DNA of 64,000 nt, from positions 6,076,001-6,140,000 of the forward strand of contig NC_035791.1 of assembly GCF_001653235.2 (NCBI RefSeq), written 5' to 3'. Within the stretch, counting starts at the first letter, position 1; each line of letters opens with the position of its first letter. Made by a program: the position numbers and the translations under genes. This document shows, in pieces, positions 51,205 through 62,813 of this stretch. The stretch is from Pochonia chlamydosporia 170 (lineage: Eukaryota > Ascomycota > Sordariomycetes > Hypocreales > Clavicipitaceae). The notes beneath the pieces were generated by a model. It worked only from the letters and a program-made list of their open reading frames with translations. It ran no database searches and was not told where the DNA came from.

Positions 51205-52598
51205 GGTGAGGAGTGTTGCTTGTATCAGATTAAGGAATAGGATGTTGACGAGACGCAGTTACTGACAGATGCCTGGCTTTATACATAGTATAGCGTAGGA
51301 TTGGTGACGTGCTGATCAACCTGCAGTGGCAAAGGCATTATGGGAAGCATGAATTGATGGCCCTGTGGCTCTCGGGCCGTATCGACTACGGAGTACACAA
51401 TGTACAGGTTTTGAAGACAAAGAAGTATAAAACAAGGTTCAATAGATTGAGCTACCTGGCCAATTATAGTGAGGTACGTAGCAAGATGTGCGTGTCTGCA
51501 GCCGTATTGGGTGCCATCTAGAGGCTGCATATGGGACTTCCACTCATATTGGTCGGCTGCGTGTGTACAAAAAGCAAAGGCTTCGGCGGTACCTTATCGG
51601 TATTTGGCTGCATTGAAGTAACCTCACAAATAGAGGGAGTTTCGGCGTCTACTTTCTGGTCGCATCATAAATTGACTGCTACGGCCGCTCCATAAATAGA
51701 TCTGGTGCGTCTAACAATAACCTCCCTAGCCTAATCGCCTTTTTGAACGTCTATGCGACGAAGATAGCCGATGACTTCGTTTGAACAGGCGATAAGAGGC
51801 GTCTATCAATATGAGCATCTAGGAAAGAGGCATTGTGCCATACACATCCCTCAGTTGCTCCCATGGGGCACTCTTTCCATAGACGACCTGTGCAACCATC
51901 TTGCCCGTGCTATGTCCTGTTTCTTTTCCAGCGAAAATGTCGCCCAGCGGTCGATTGAGCGCAGGCGTAGAACCAGGATGGAGCTGTTGTTGAATGTTGA
52001 TGTTGTGTTTGAAGAGCAGGCAGCGACGGAGTAATATGGCTCGGATAAACGCACGTGACTGCAGAACAAGGCATCAGGCTTATCCAACTGGCAAGTATAC
52101 CCTGAGAATGCAATAAACCCTCAAGATGGTCGACAATTGGAGTTTTGTTGCCGTGATTTTGAAGTGGGTTGGTCAATGTTACATTGAGAAGGTTGGGCTT
52201 GGAAACGACGAGACTAGTCTTAAGAATAACCGGCTATGGGCTAGCAGCACAGGTAACTGATTCCTTCGCCATGTCCTCTACTAAAGTTTAGAAATCCTAG
52301 TATTCGCTCGGTAAGTTCACAATTTCTCAAGACTCTCCAAACTTATATGTTGTGGCAATTGTTACAACGTTTAAACTCTTGACAACACGGAGAGCATTGA
52401 CCAATCGAATTTGAGGAACCCCGCTGCAGTCCCATGTGCCTGTATTTAATTGTTGACAAAAACTCAACACCTTACGCAATTCCTCGGTTGTATACATGAG
52501 TGTGAAGAAAGTTATTTCGAATCTCTTTCTTTTGTTGGCAATCCGCCGTACCTTCTTCGCCCTTGCACCTAGTATATCTCGCGCTTCATAGTTGTATA
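51205..52598. other. intergenic
   Basis: No supported gene. An 87-codon plus-strand frame at 51771-52034 is open but has no recognised domain. Holds the promoters of the two divergent neighbours. Confidence 0.45.
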
Positions 52599-53663
52599 AT
52601 GTCACTTCTCAGACTGCCTCCCGAGACTCTAACCCAAATCTTTAACCAACTGGGCTCAGCCTTTTTCCAAAAGGACATAGGCCGCCTTTTCATATGCAAG
52701 CATTGGTTCGAATACGCTCTTCCTGTTTACTTCAAATGTATCACCTTATCTCAGCAAACACTGTCAAGTCTAGCCGCCCCTGGGATGATTGAGCGCCAGT
52801 CTTCACTCAAGGCCAGTCTGGAAGCTCTTAAGCTCGAACTAGGCGGCTATTATGCTTATCTCCGCCTCACACACTCAACGCATGGCAATGACTCAAACGC
52901 TTTGGGAGTTACTGCTCCGAATGATGAGCCCACGGCCAACACGAGCATGACGACATGGAAAGACTCCTTGGACAATGCCCTAAAGCAACTTTCCAGCATA
53001 ACACAGCAGTCTCACAAGCTGCGTACCTTTCACATACGAGCCTGGAATTATCCTTCACCGAACCCTCTCGATAGCCCCGAAGACTATCTGTCATTGCCTA
53101 CAATAAAAGCGTTGCTATCAGTGGAAAGCTTGAGCGTTCTAGTTGTAGATTTAACTGTCGGCCTCATGGACTCACCTGGAGAGCAAGAAAACGCCTATCA
53201 TATATGCCCAGCTATTGGAACCCTTCTTTCAACTCTTCGGACCCTTCATCTGCGCATGCGCACTATTTGCCCGGAGGTTTTAAAGCTCCGAGATTCAAAA
53301 GACAGTCTAAGACTGAGTGAGGTGGTTATCAATCTGAGTCTCATGACAGACGTAGCAGAAACCACATCTGCATCGCACTCGCAACGATGCAAGCCCCAAG
53401 ACGAGGGCCTGCCGGCACTCAAGGCAGACATTCGTGAACAGGTAGAAGCTCTCGCAAGCCGAATGGCATGTCCCAAGCTCATAAGAATCCTAACTCATTC
53501 ACTTCCGCAATTTGAGCTTCAGTCCTTGGATGTATTGACTGGCAAGACTATGATACTAGACGATGATATGGCGTGGAATGACGACGGCAAGATGATTGAA
53601 GAGGAGTCGGGGTCGGAATCCGAACTTTCAGATGATGAGTTTGAAACTTGGTTAGATGACTAG
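52599..53663 (+). CDS. F-box-like protein
   Basis: I take the ATG at 52599 because MSLLRLPPETLTQIFNQLG is an F-box start; the frame upstream adds 12 unrelated residues. The 354-residue chain continues KDIGRLFICKHWFEYALPVYFKCITLSQQTL, the second half of the F-box-like domain, followed by a long Leu-containing region without clear repeats. It ends in a very acidic tail (EEESGSESELSDDEFETWLDD). F-box proteins recruit targets to SCF ubiquitin ligases through Skp1; targets are unknown. Fungal genomes carry many such fast-evolving paralogues, and another larger F-box protein lies at 57.2-60.6 kb. Intronless. Confidence 0.82.
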   Translation: MSLLRLPPETLTQIFNQLGSAFFQKDIGRLFICKHWFEYALPVYFKCITLSQQTLSSLAAPGMIERQSSLKASLEALKLELGGYYAYLRLTHSTHGNDSNALGVTAPNDEPTANTSMTTWKDSLDNALKQLSSITQQSHKLRTFHIRAWNYPSPNPLDSPEDYLSLPTIKALLSVESLSVLVVDLTVGLMDSPGEQENAYHICPAIGTLLSTLRTLHLRMRTICPEVLKLRDSKDSLRLSEVVINLSLMTDVAETTSASHSQRCKPQDEGLPALKADIREQVEALASRMACPKLIRILTHSLPQFELQSLDVLTGKTMILDDDMAWNDDGKMIEEESGSESELSDDEFETWLDD

Positions 53664-54490
53664 ATTCTTTCTCTCTTTTAATTGTTAAAACAAATAGAAG
53701 TATTTTAATACCTTAGTACTTGGCTCTTGGGTTACAACGGAGGTTGAGGCGAAGGGTTCAGGTAGGCGACCGGACAGTAGCTGCGCAAATATCCTTGGCA
53801 AAGGGCCACTGCAGAAAACATATCAAGAAAAGTATATTGTTTACTATCACATCTGCCTCGACGACGAATTAAAAATGACACGAGCGGACCAAACAAAATG
53901 CGGTATTTTTCTGATCAGCATGTTCTGGGCAACAACTTGAACAACAAGGACAGGACGCCAAGAAGGACTGAATAAGCTTAAATTATGATGACGTCCTTTC
54001 ATATTAGATAAAGGCCGAGACTTAAGTCAGATTGGTTATGCAGTCGCTAACGTCGTTTGGTGTTCAGCTATTAGCGACAAATGCGGCAATTAGAACGAAT
54101 CGGAAGCCGCAAATTAAATTACATTCATAGACAAGGATTACCAGCACTGCCGAGTACCGTTTACCGTTCCTGGAATCCTGGGCCACTTGCGCGTCGTTCC
54201 TGTAAAATACACTCTAAAATACGTCACGTCGAGACGCGAGCCAAATAATGCGATTAGAAAAGCAAGCCAACAGGACCCCGAGCATTCCGAAAACGACCAA
54301 CTTCGGTTCCTACAGGCAGTGGTGTGATGTGGTGAACGTAATTACATGGCTCAGGCAGAATTCGTATGTGCTTCGTATTCGGTGACCTACACGGAAATCA
54401 GTATATAAGAAGAGCAAACCAGATTGATATCCATCTCAGTCACACTCAATCTACACCACTACCCTATTCACTAGTCACTAACTTTCCACA
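53664..54490. other. intergenic, promoter of the beta-lactamase-like gene
   Basis: No gene supported. TATATAA at 54402-54408 lies 83 nt before the next start codon. Confidence 0.5.
54402..54408 (+). promoter_or_regulatory. TATA box
   Basis: TATATAA, 83 nt upstream of the ATG at 54491, followed by the C/A-rich leader common in highly expressed fungal genes. Confidence 0.55.
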
Positions 54491-56252
54491 ATGGTCAAAA
54501 TATATCTTGTTGCTCAACTTCTGGCGATTGGTGCACTTGGCGCCAAATGTCCTCCTCCAGGTCCTCTTCTTCCACCACCCGCGATGCCTTCGCAATTTGA
54601 TCCCGCCGGCCTACAAAACACCATAAATCGCTTGGTCAGCAATAGCCGTAAATCTTGGAACGCGTCCACAAATTCATTCTCATTTGCCCTGTCGTCCACC
54701 AACAACACGTTCTTTGAGTATCATCACGCCGCCAAGGTCAGAGACCCGACCGGCACCAAGAACATCACTGGGGATTCAGCGTACCGCATAATGAGCATCA
54801 CGAAATTAATCCACACATTGACGCTTCTGCTCACTAAGCCTTATTCTTTGGACACGGAAATTTCTAATTACTTGCCCGAGTTGGAAGGGGTTAAGAAATA
54901 TGAGGGAGTGACTTTGAGAATGCTGGTTTCTCATTCGGGTGGTGTGCCCAGAGATGGTGAGTCTTACAAAGAGTAAAAGAAAACAGGCAAATATGTGCTA
55001 ACAAATCAGCCAATGCTGTTGACCTATTTCTCATGGACGGTGAGAACCTTCAAAAGGCTGGGTTTCCGACTCCAGACCCGAAAGATGTTCCCAAATGCGA
55101 TTATATTGGACTCGGACCATGCAGTCGAGAAAGTAAGTGTCGATACGGCCTCTAAGATGCGCTCATCTAACAAGACATAGCCTTCTTCGAAAATTTACAG
55201 CGGGATAAGCTAGCTCTCATGCCCGGCCAATCGACAGGGTACTCCAACCAGGCATTCGTTCTGCTCGGCATGGTCCTGAAGAACATGACTGGTAAATCGT
55301 TCCCAGAGTTGCTTCGCGAGAAGATTACCCAGCCTCTAGGCATGTCCGTGACAGGATTGAACCCCCCAGAACGGTCTCGCGGTGTCATTCCCATCGCACC
55401 GGGTAACGTGTTCTGGGGCTATGACATTGGCAACTACAACTTGTAAGTCAGTTATACACCAAAACCGCAACCGTTGCTAACCTTGACAGGACCGCCGGTT
55501 TGTATTCAACGCCCAACGAACTCCTCACACTCGCCCGCGGCATCATGAACCACAAACTTCTCTCACCAGCCGCTACTAGACAATGGATGCGCCCCGGTGG
55601 GTTTGCCGGCTCGTATACCACTGCCGTAGGTGCTGCCTGGGAAATCTACCGCGTCTCATACAAAGATCGCCCCATCGACATCTACACCAAGAATGGCGGC
55701 ATGCCCGGCTGGTCCGCGTACCTGGTCTTTGTGCCAGAGTACAATATCGCAGGCGCGATTAATTCATGTGGCGACGAACCCGACGGTCCTGCTAATGACA
55801 TGTTGGATTTGCTCGCTTCGTCTGTCATCCCGACTGTGGATTCTCTAGCCAGGAAGCAGGCTCGCGTTTACGTCGGTCGGTATACTGGGCCCTCCAAGTC
55901 TAGTCTTGAGCTTGCCATTGATGACGGGCCTGGGTTGCGTATCAAGACGTGGACTAATAATGGCAAGTCTATCCTGGATGTTTTGGCGGCGGAGAATGGC
56001 GTAAAAGTGAAAGACATCGACGTCCGTTTATATCCTGTTGGTGAAGGGAATCGGTGGAGAATGGCTGTCGAAAAAGTTAACATCCGGCCTGATAAGATCA
56101 GTGTTCCGAGCGAGGCTTGTCATAATTGGGTCTGGGTAGATGCGAAGCGTTATGCTAGCTATCCCGTGGATGAGTTTACATTTGAAGTACAGGGCGGACG
56201 GGTTGTTGGTGTGAAGAATAGCGGTTTGAGGGCCAGCTTGACCAAGGAGTGA
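54491..56252 (+). CDS. secreted beta-lactamase-like serine hydrolase
   Basis: Four exons, 54491-54956, 55010-55132, 55181-55442 and 55490-56252, are separated by introns of 53, 48 and 47 nt. They join in phase to 537 residues. A signal peptide (MVKIYLVAQLLAIGALG) precedes a class-C beta-lactamase/DD-peptidase fold. It shows SxxK (SITK in YRIMSITKLIHTL), the Tyr-x-Asn motif in GYSNQAFVLLG, MLVSHSGGVP, and a late KNGGMPGWS segment where the third motif is expected. A C-terminal beta-rich domain follows. Fungal relatives act as esterases, transesterases or lactonases; antibiotic hydrolysis is not implied. Several NxS/T sites fit extracellular location. No biosynthetic cluster surrounds it. Confidence 0.9.
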
Positions 56253-57205
56253 TGTTTTGTATCTAGTCCGTACCTACGGAGTATAGTTTTGGTCAATAGA
56301 ATTCGAGAATACAAAAGAAGGTTGTGTCTTGCGACTTCATCGAGTAAGACATGCTGTATTGTGTCTCAGATGTGAGGGACCAGTTAAGTCATGGTTCATA
56401 GCAGCTGTCTCATCATCGAGTCGATTGCAACTCAACCGCTTCTCGTCGGTAACAGGTCATGCCGAAAAGCGGTAAGAACGTCTTCAAAAGAGCGATCCCT
56501 TCTCGCATCCTTCCATACAACGACGCAATCCACTTTGGCGCCCTGCCGTCCAGTTGTATGTGGAACACGGCTGCGTGAAGCGGTGTAGACAACGACCATA
56601 CGAGACTTGTGTAACTTGTGTTCGTGTGTTTGCGTTGTGGTGGCTTACAAAGTTATTCTTTTCGCAAAATTTTCTAGCGACTTCAAACGAAGTGCCTTTA
56701 AGCAAAGCGACGTAAACAAACTTGTTCTACCTTCGGCGTTTGATCGTTGGGTTGCGTGAGCTTGATGAGAACTTGTTTCCAGACAACACCTTGTCTTGCT
56801 TTCCTCAACATCGTCGTGACAAACTTGATCAGAATCACCAGAATCACATGGGTGTCGATATTCACCAAGAAAAGTCAGTGGATAGACTACAATCTTCCGC
56901 GGGTATTTGATGTCCAAGCTTCCTAATATATACTAGACTCTGCGCTTAATACGCCATCCACGTCAGTATACAAGGAGTTCCCAATCAAAATAAAAAAAAA
57001 TTGACAAACGCTCCATTGCGCCATATCATAATCCGTTTCCATGAGCCCTAAATCATTTCCTGCATGTCGCCATGCTTCGTAACAGTCACCAAAATCCTGC
57101 CGTTAATGGCCACGCCCTTGCCCTGTGCCTATAGTAGAAACCACTTGTATCCATCCGCATCACACCGACTTCTTGTATACAATCTCGTACACCATGCTCC
57201 AACAT
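56253..57205. other. intergenic between convergent genes
   Basis: No supported gene; an A-tract near 56990 and short frames only. Confidence 0.5.
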
Positions 57206-60200
57206 CTACAGCTTACCGCTCCGTATCTCCTTCTCGAAAATCTTCACTCCCCATACATCATAGAACTGCAAGGGCCCAACCGTTTTAAATCTCAGTCGAG
57301 ATCCACTGTCCATGCCTTCGCTTTCGCTCTCACTTTCCGAGTCCAGTCCGTCTAGCGGTATCACAGGATAGGCTTGTGACAAGCTGCTGTTGAATGATAC
57401 ATGAGCTTTATCCTTTCCCTTCTCCTTTGTCCTGTTCATGGGTTCGTGAGAAGACAGGTCTGCAGACGAATCAGATGGTCGGACGACTCGATCGACCCGG
57501 TCATCCTCCATAGCTATCCATTCCAGTTTCAGCTCCGGGTGGTGGGAGAGATTATCGACGATAAATCGTAGTATTTCCCGCATGACCCAGATACATGTGT
57601 CATTATTCTTAAAGTGGAGAATATTAATTGCTCGGAGATTGATCAGGCCAGAGAAATACTGCATAAATGCATGCTATGGAATGGTCAGCTATTGGTTCCG
57701 TCTTTATGCGTCTGTATTTTTTTGGGTTGCCAAGTCCTACAGTACTTACCACAGCGTGTATGTTCATACTCAGTGCAAGTTCTTCGAGCTTAACACCTCG
57801 AGTGCAAATGAGTATCATTGTCTTTTCATTTGCGTCCCAGTTTGGCCCGTTGGATTCGTCTTTAATCATGAGTCGTTTAAGCGTCGGCATGTGCTTCTTG
57901 AGCACCAGACGACGAATCTGATCTATCGAAGTCGCGTTACGTGGAGCAAAGCTTTCCGGCTTGTGCTTTATACTGCGTTCCAGCATAAACAGATCGTCCA
58001 GTCGCGGAAGTTGTGCCATACAGGTCAAAAAGGAAGCAGAGACGTGATCCGTGTAAACGCTTCGCAACGCAATAGGGCGAAACTTTTGTTCCTTTGTAAG
58101 CATGGACCATATGGGTGCCTGGTTGCCAACATTGATGAGAGTCAATTCCTTTATGCTCGCAACGTCGATGGCTTGCGACAAGACTGATGCTTTAACGGGG
58201 ACGAGGCAAATTTTTAGCGTTTCAATTGACATTCCCCTTGTTTGCCGTGCATACTTGTCCATGCTCTGCTTCAAATTCTCACCTTTCTGGGCATCTGGTG
58301 CATCCAAAAGGTCTTCGATTTCGGATTCGAGCACTCTAATCTCATTGGACACTTCTATCGCACTCCGGTTCAGAAGTGCCAGCTCGGCGTCCAATGCGCT
58401 TGCAATTGTAGAGCTGCTCTCATTCACCCTCTCGTCGCGGATTTCAAGAACCCTTTGCCCGACCTCAAAAACTAACCGGTGGAGCTGTACCAACTTGTCG
58501 AGAATGGCTTCACGATCCGCCTTTCCGGGTTTGGAGTAATCTTTCACATCGTCCCGGTCAGCTTGTTTTGTTTGCGGATTCAATTTTGCGGGAGATTCGA
58601 AAGCACTGTTTGATTCGCCACATGACGTGGTTAATCCGGATCGTATCACCAAGCTTTTTCCCGATGCTGGAGTGTCCGCCGGCTGCTGGTCGTCAAATTC
58701 GTCAATGTGTTCATCCAGGGTCTCCAGATGCTCAATATCAATATCGTCTGGGGATAATTCCTCTCCGATTTGCGATTTCCGTGTTGCCCTGCGTTCCTCT
58801 GACGGGTCCTTCGTCGTCAACTGTTGTTGGTCAGGAACCCCAGTTAGAGCAGTCACATCACCCTCTGAGGCCCCGGCTTGGTTGGCATCAATGTTCAGGC
58901 CCGTCTTCAAGGTATCTGGCGAAGAAGTTGGATGCTGTAGACTTGACTCTCCAGTCCCTTTTTCGGCGTGGTTGACATCATCTTTCACATCTTGGTTCGT
59001 GGGATCCGACTCGACGTATTTTCGCGCAGCTTTCTCAATAATATCAAGGATTTCTTGTTGTGAAATTGAAAACTCTTTGGAGCCATTCATAACCGCCATT
59101 AGCCTAGTAGATGCTGTTCGAATTGACGAAATGAACTCAGAGCGAGGGTCCCCTACTAGAGGTTGCGAGTCTCCGACTGCCGAATTAGACCTTGGTTGCA
59201 GGTTCAGAGAAGTGTTCAAGTGCATTGGTGATTTCTTGACCAAATGGGGTTCTTCGATGTCGAAAATCTTGTTCAGGATCAATTCATGTAGCTTTCTCTC
59301 CTCCTGAGCTCGAAACACCTTTGCTGGACCAGTGGCATCATAGTTAGTGGCATTGTCTGATGTTGGGACTACCTGAAACTCATCATCGACGTCTGAGTCA
59401 TCAGCGTCCGAATCTGCTGGAGGTCTTCTTGCTTGCTGCGCCAAAGAATCGGACAAGGACAGTTGGAGTTCCTTAATCGTGGAAAAGGAGTTTTTGACGC
59501 AGGTTTTAAGCTCGGGAATAATGTCAAGATTGTCGATATCTAGGACAGATAGGCTCCTCAGGGCTTTGAATCCTGACAGAGTCGAGGGCTCACTGGTGTC
59601 CGAAGACCTCTTTCCCAGTTTGCCTTTCGGGGGAGGTCGCGATGAAGGTGGTAGTAGAGCTGGCGGTGGACCTGGCGGTGGACTACCTGGCGGCGGTAGA
59701 GATACTGGCAGTGGTGGACCGAGCGGTTGGAGAGGAGGGATCGTGTCAGGCCAGTGGCCATTTGGTTGGTGGTGGGTTTGGCTGTCAACTGTGACAGGTA
59801 AAGGCGGTGGCGGCATATAATAGGAGCCTCCAGCCTGCAAGCGGAGATGTACTCTTTTGAGCGATCTGATGCGGTGCAGCTGTGCGTACACGGGTCTACT
59901 GAGCTCGACGCGAATATTCCACCTAGTGATCCGACGTAGCACAAAGGTCAGCACAAATGGGTCTTGCCTCCGGGACAGCATACATGGCTTATGCCGCTTG
60001 TGCACCCAAGCGCGGGGGAAGGCTCACCGGAAAGACTCCAGGGAGTGCGCTCGTTTCAAGGTTAGGTAAAGCAGGGTATTGAGGAACTTGCCGCAGCTAG
60101 CGCTGTAAAGGTAAGGCTGATAAGAATGCTCTCCTTTGATACCGGCGCTTAAGGTATCCATGGAGAGATCCTTGAGGTGCTTGGCGTAGTTGTATTCACT

Positions 60201-60649
60201 AGTGGTAAATGTATCGAGGCCGCCAGCCAGGCCATCAATCGGGGAATCAAAGTTGATGTCATCGTCATCAGGGAAGATGATGTGGAAGTTGCGATAGAGC
60301 TGAGCGGCGGCCAGCTCATGGAATCGCTTAGACACCAGCGCTAGGCAGATGAGGTCGCCTTGAGAGCACTATTACGACGACGACGATGATGGTAGTCAGT
60401 AGGCATACTTAATCAACAAATTAAGGTCAAGGATTTCGGGGCAAATTGGCTGTTGATGAAACTATGCCACAGGAAGCGAAAGCGAGCTGGATGAACTGTG
60501 GCCAGCCAGATGCCCGGATGCCGACTTACATGAGAGACTATTTCGCGCTGTGTTTCTGCTGGCAGGTCGAGGATTGTGATTGTTGTCTTGGATGCTTCAG
60601 ATGTTGCGGCCGCTGCAGCCTCGCCGCCGGTTGTTGTTGTCGTCGCCAT
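57206..60649 (-). CDS. large F-box protein with proline-rich and coiled-coil insert
   Basis: Exons 60649-60530, 60368-60028, 59922-57750 and 57673-57206 join in phase to 1033 residues. An Ala/Thr-rich start (MATTTTTGGEAAAAATSEA) is followed by the F-box ITILDLPAETQREIVSHCSQ with GDLICLALVSKRFHELAAA, whose two halves lie on exons 1 and 2. The second junction restores LESFR-WNIRVELSRPVY. Then come leucine-rich-repeat-like sequence, a polyproline tract (PPPGSPPPGPPPALLPP), a long acidic low-complexity region, and a predicted coiled coil around LALLNRSAIEVSNEIRVLES. LRR-like sequence returns at the end. The layout suggests an SCF substrate receptor with a large disordered insert; the substrate is unknown. 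Confidence 0.88.
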
Positions 60650-62813
60650 GATGTCTGATGGTTGGGAACGAACAAAGTGGCGGAACCGGCGTTTGAGGGG
60701 CAGCTGCGCGAGAGTGACAATGAAGCGGTGCCAATCGTCAATGAGCCAAGAGCAAGGCAAAAGCTCAGTCTAGAGCCAGTGACGTGGTAAAAGAAGCTGG
60801 CGACGCAGACGCAGATACGACAGAATAGCCGTACTTGCGACGCCAGCGGGAAAGATTGGTGTATGCGCAAAGGCAGGCCGTCAGGACTCAAGAGACACAA
60901 GGACGAGGATCCCGAACAGCGCAGATGTTGTGGAAGTTGGCAAAAGCTGAGAGCAGAGCCATCAAATCGAGGGCAGACAAAGAAGACCCGGTACTAACGG
61001 CCAATCGACCCACCCCCGGCCTGGAGCTCAATCGAAGCGCCCGTCAATGCATGCACTGTCGTCCGTACAATGCAGGCAATGGAGTCGCTTGGGCTGTTAG
61101 TTCGTCCGCCTCTTGACCTCAACCGTCTCCGCTCACGCCTCCGGCTTTGGTCTGGGCCAGCATGGGCATGGGATGCATCTGTTGGCTGGATCCGGCTGCT
61201 GGTGGTGGTAGTAGTAGTGGTGGTGGGCGGGGCGAGTCAATGGTGCTCAAAGTTGGCTGGCTAATCTCTGGGACATCGGGATTCGGGTCTGAACTGACTA
61301 ACGACGGCGTAGCATCTTGTCTTTGATCGGCTGATCTGCCCGCACTGGACTGCTCAACAAATAGTTTTGTCAGCGTGGGAGGGAGGCGGAGAGCTGCAAC
61401 AAGTGGTTAGCATCGTTCACTGCCAGTCCTTGTTTCAACGACAGCTGAACACGGCCTAGAGTGTTTGCTTTTTGGTCAAGGTTATGCACAATTCTTAAAG
61501 TGGAATAAGTAGAACCAACAGCCGAGATGGCTCAACTGACCTGAAGACGAGATGTGCAGCATTGCACCGCATGGCCACGCATGTCACAAGTCACAGCGTC
61601 CCCAATGTCTCGGTGTTGCATGTCCCTCTGTGGTGGGTCAGAGATCCCGATGCTGGCGGTTGCGGCACAGTTGTTATTAGTTCCAAAGGGAGACTTGACA
61701 TCTTAAATGACGATACCAAACACGAGATGTTGGTGTCAACGGTTGTAGTGATCAGTGTGAAGAAGAATTTGCTATTTCTCGCGCTTCGCTACTACTTCGA
61801 CACGACTGCTCCTTCCTTCCTTTTTCAAAGGTGCCTTGGTTGTAGGGTAGCTTGATGACCGTTGTTGGCAACACCTTGGCCATTTGAGATTGCATCACAA
61901 CAACGTAATGATGGAGCAATGACTAAGAACACGATAAATGTTTGCATTACTTGGCTGAGAAGCTTAGTTGAAAACCCGTATTCGTCTCAACGAGGAAACA
62001 AAAGGCAGAAGTGGCCCAGAAGTGAAGCTGGCCGACCACGTTGCGCAAAACCACAGCCCCCTCCCCCCGCATGGGCTTATCCCACCAGACTTCCTCAAAT
62101 ATCTTTCTACCGATTGATTTATGCAGATCCATCATCTGATCCTACAGCTTCTCGTTTCTATCCTGTTTATACAGTAACACGCCCATCATTACTACTTTCT
62201 ATCGACAACAACCTGACAATAGCATCACAGCCGCAGCCGGTTCCGCTTCCGCAGGGATTCAAGGGGTTCGCCTCCACACACTGACGATCTGACCCCACAG
62301 GGCGGTGCAAGGTCCAAGCCATCTTCTGGCCAGAGAGAACAGCAGGTATCAAATTCTGGGATAAATGAGACGATTCCTTCACTTCAGGAGACAAGTATTC
62401 TGCTGTAAAATCCATCGAGACGAAAATTGGCCGCGCTCGACTCTCTGCGGCTCTGCGAATGAGTCACCAAGAAACTCGCTAACCCATGCAGGTAACCCCT
62501 TTTCGATATCGCCGATGAGCATTTCGAAACCAAACAGACTATTGTTGGTCCAACCATCCAATCTATCGACACGATTTCAGGCACCACAACGTCCCCACTT
62601 CATGCGTTATTGAAGGCTCCATGCCGGACGGCCGTCTGTTGCAAAGAGATCCGGTCGACTAGCGTGGTGCCTTTCTGACTGCACAAGCCAGTCAGCCTCA
62701 TCCTGGTCCAGACAATTGTTTAAGACCCACGGCATCCCATCTGTTCTCGGCTGCAACACTTCCAGTTCCTCGATATTCGAGGGCTTCTGTGCCGTTTTCT
62801 TTCATCTTCAATC
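60650..62813. other. divergent intergenic region
   Basis: 2.2 kb between the F-box gene and the Cyk3-like gene. A GGTGGTAGTAGTAGTGG-type microsatellite lies near 61198-61222. Frames on both strands look non-coding. Confidence 0.5.

Noticed and set aside
57582..59820. Several plus-strand frames of 100-226 codons
   Set aside because: They are antisense shadows of the large F-box gene, whose exons join in phase and carry recognisable domains.
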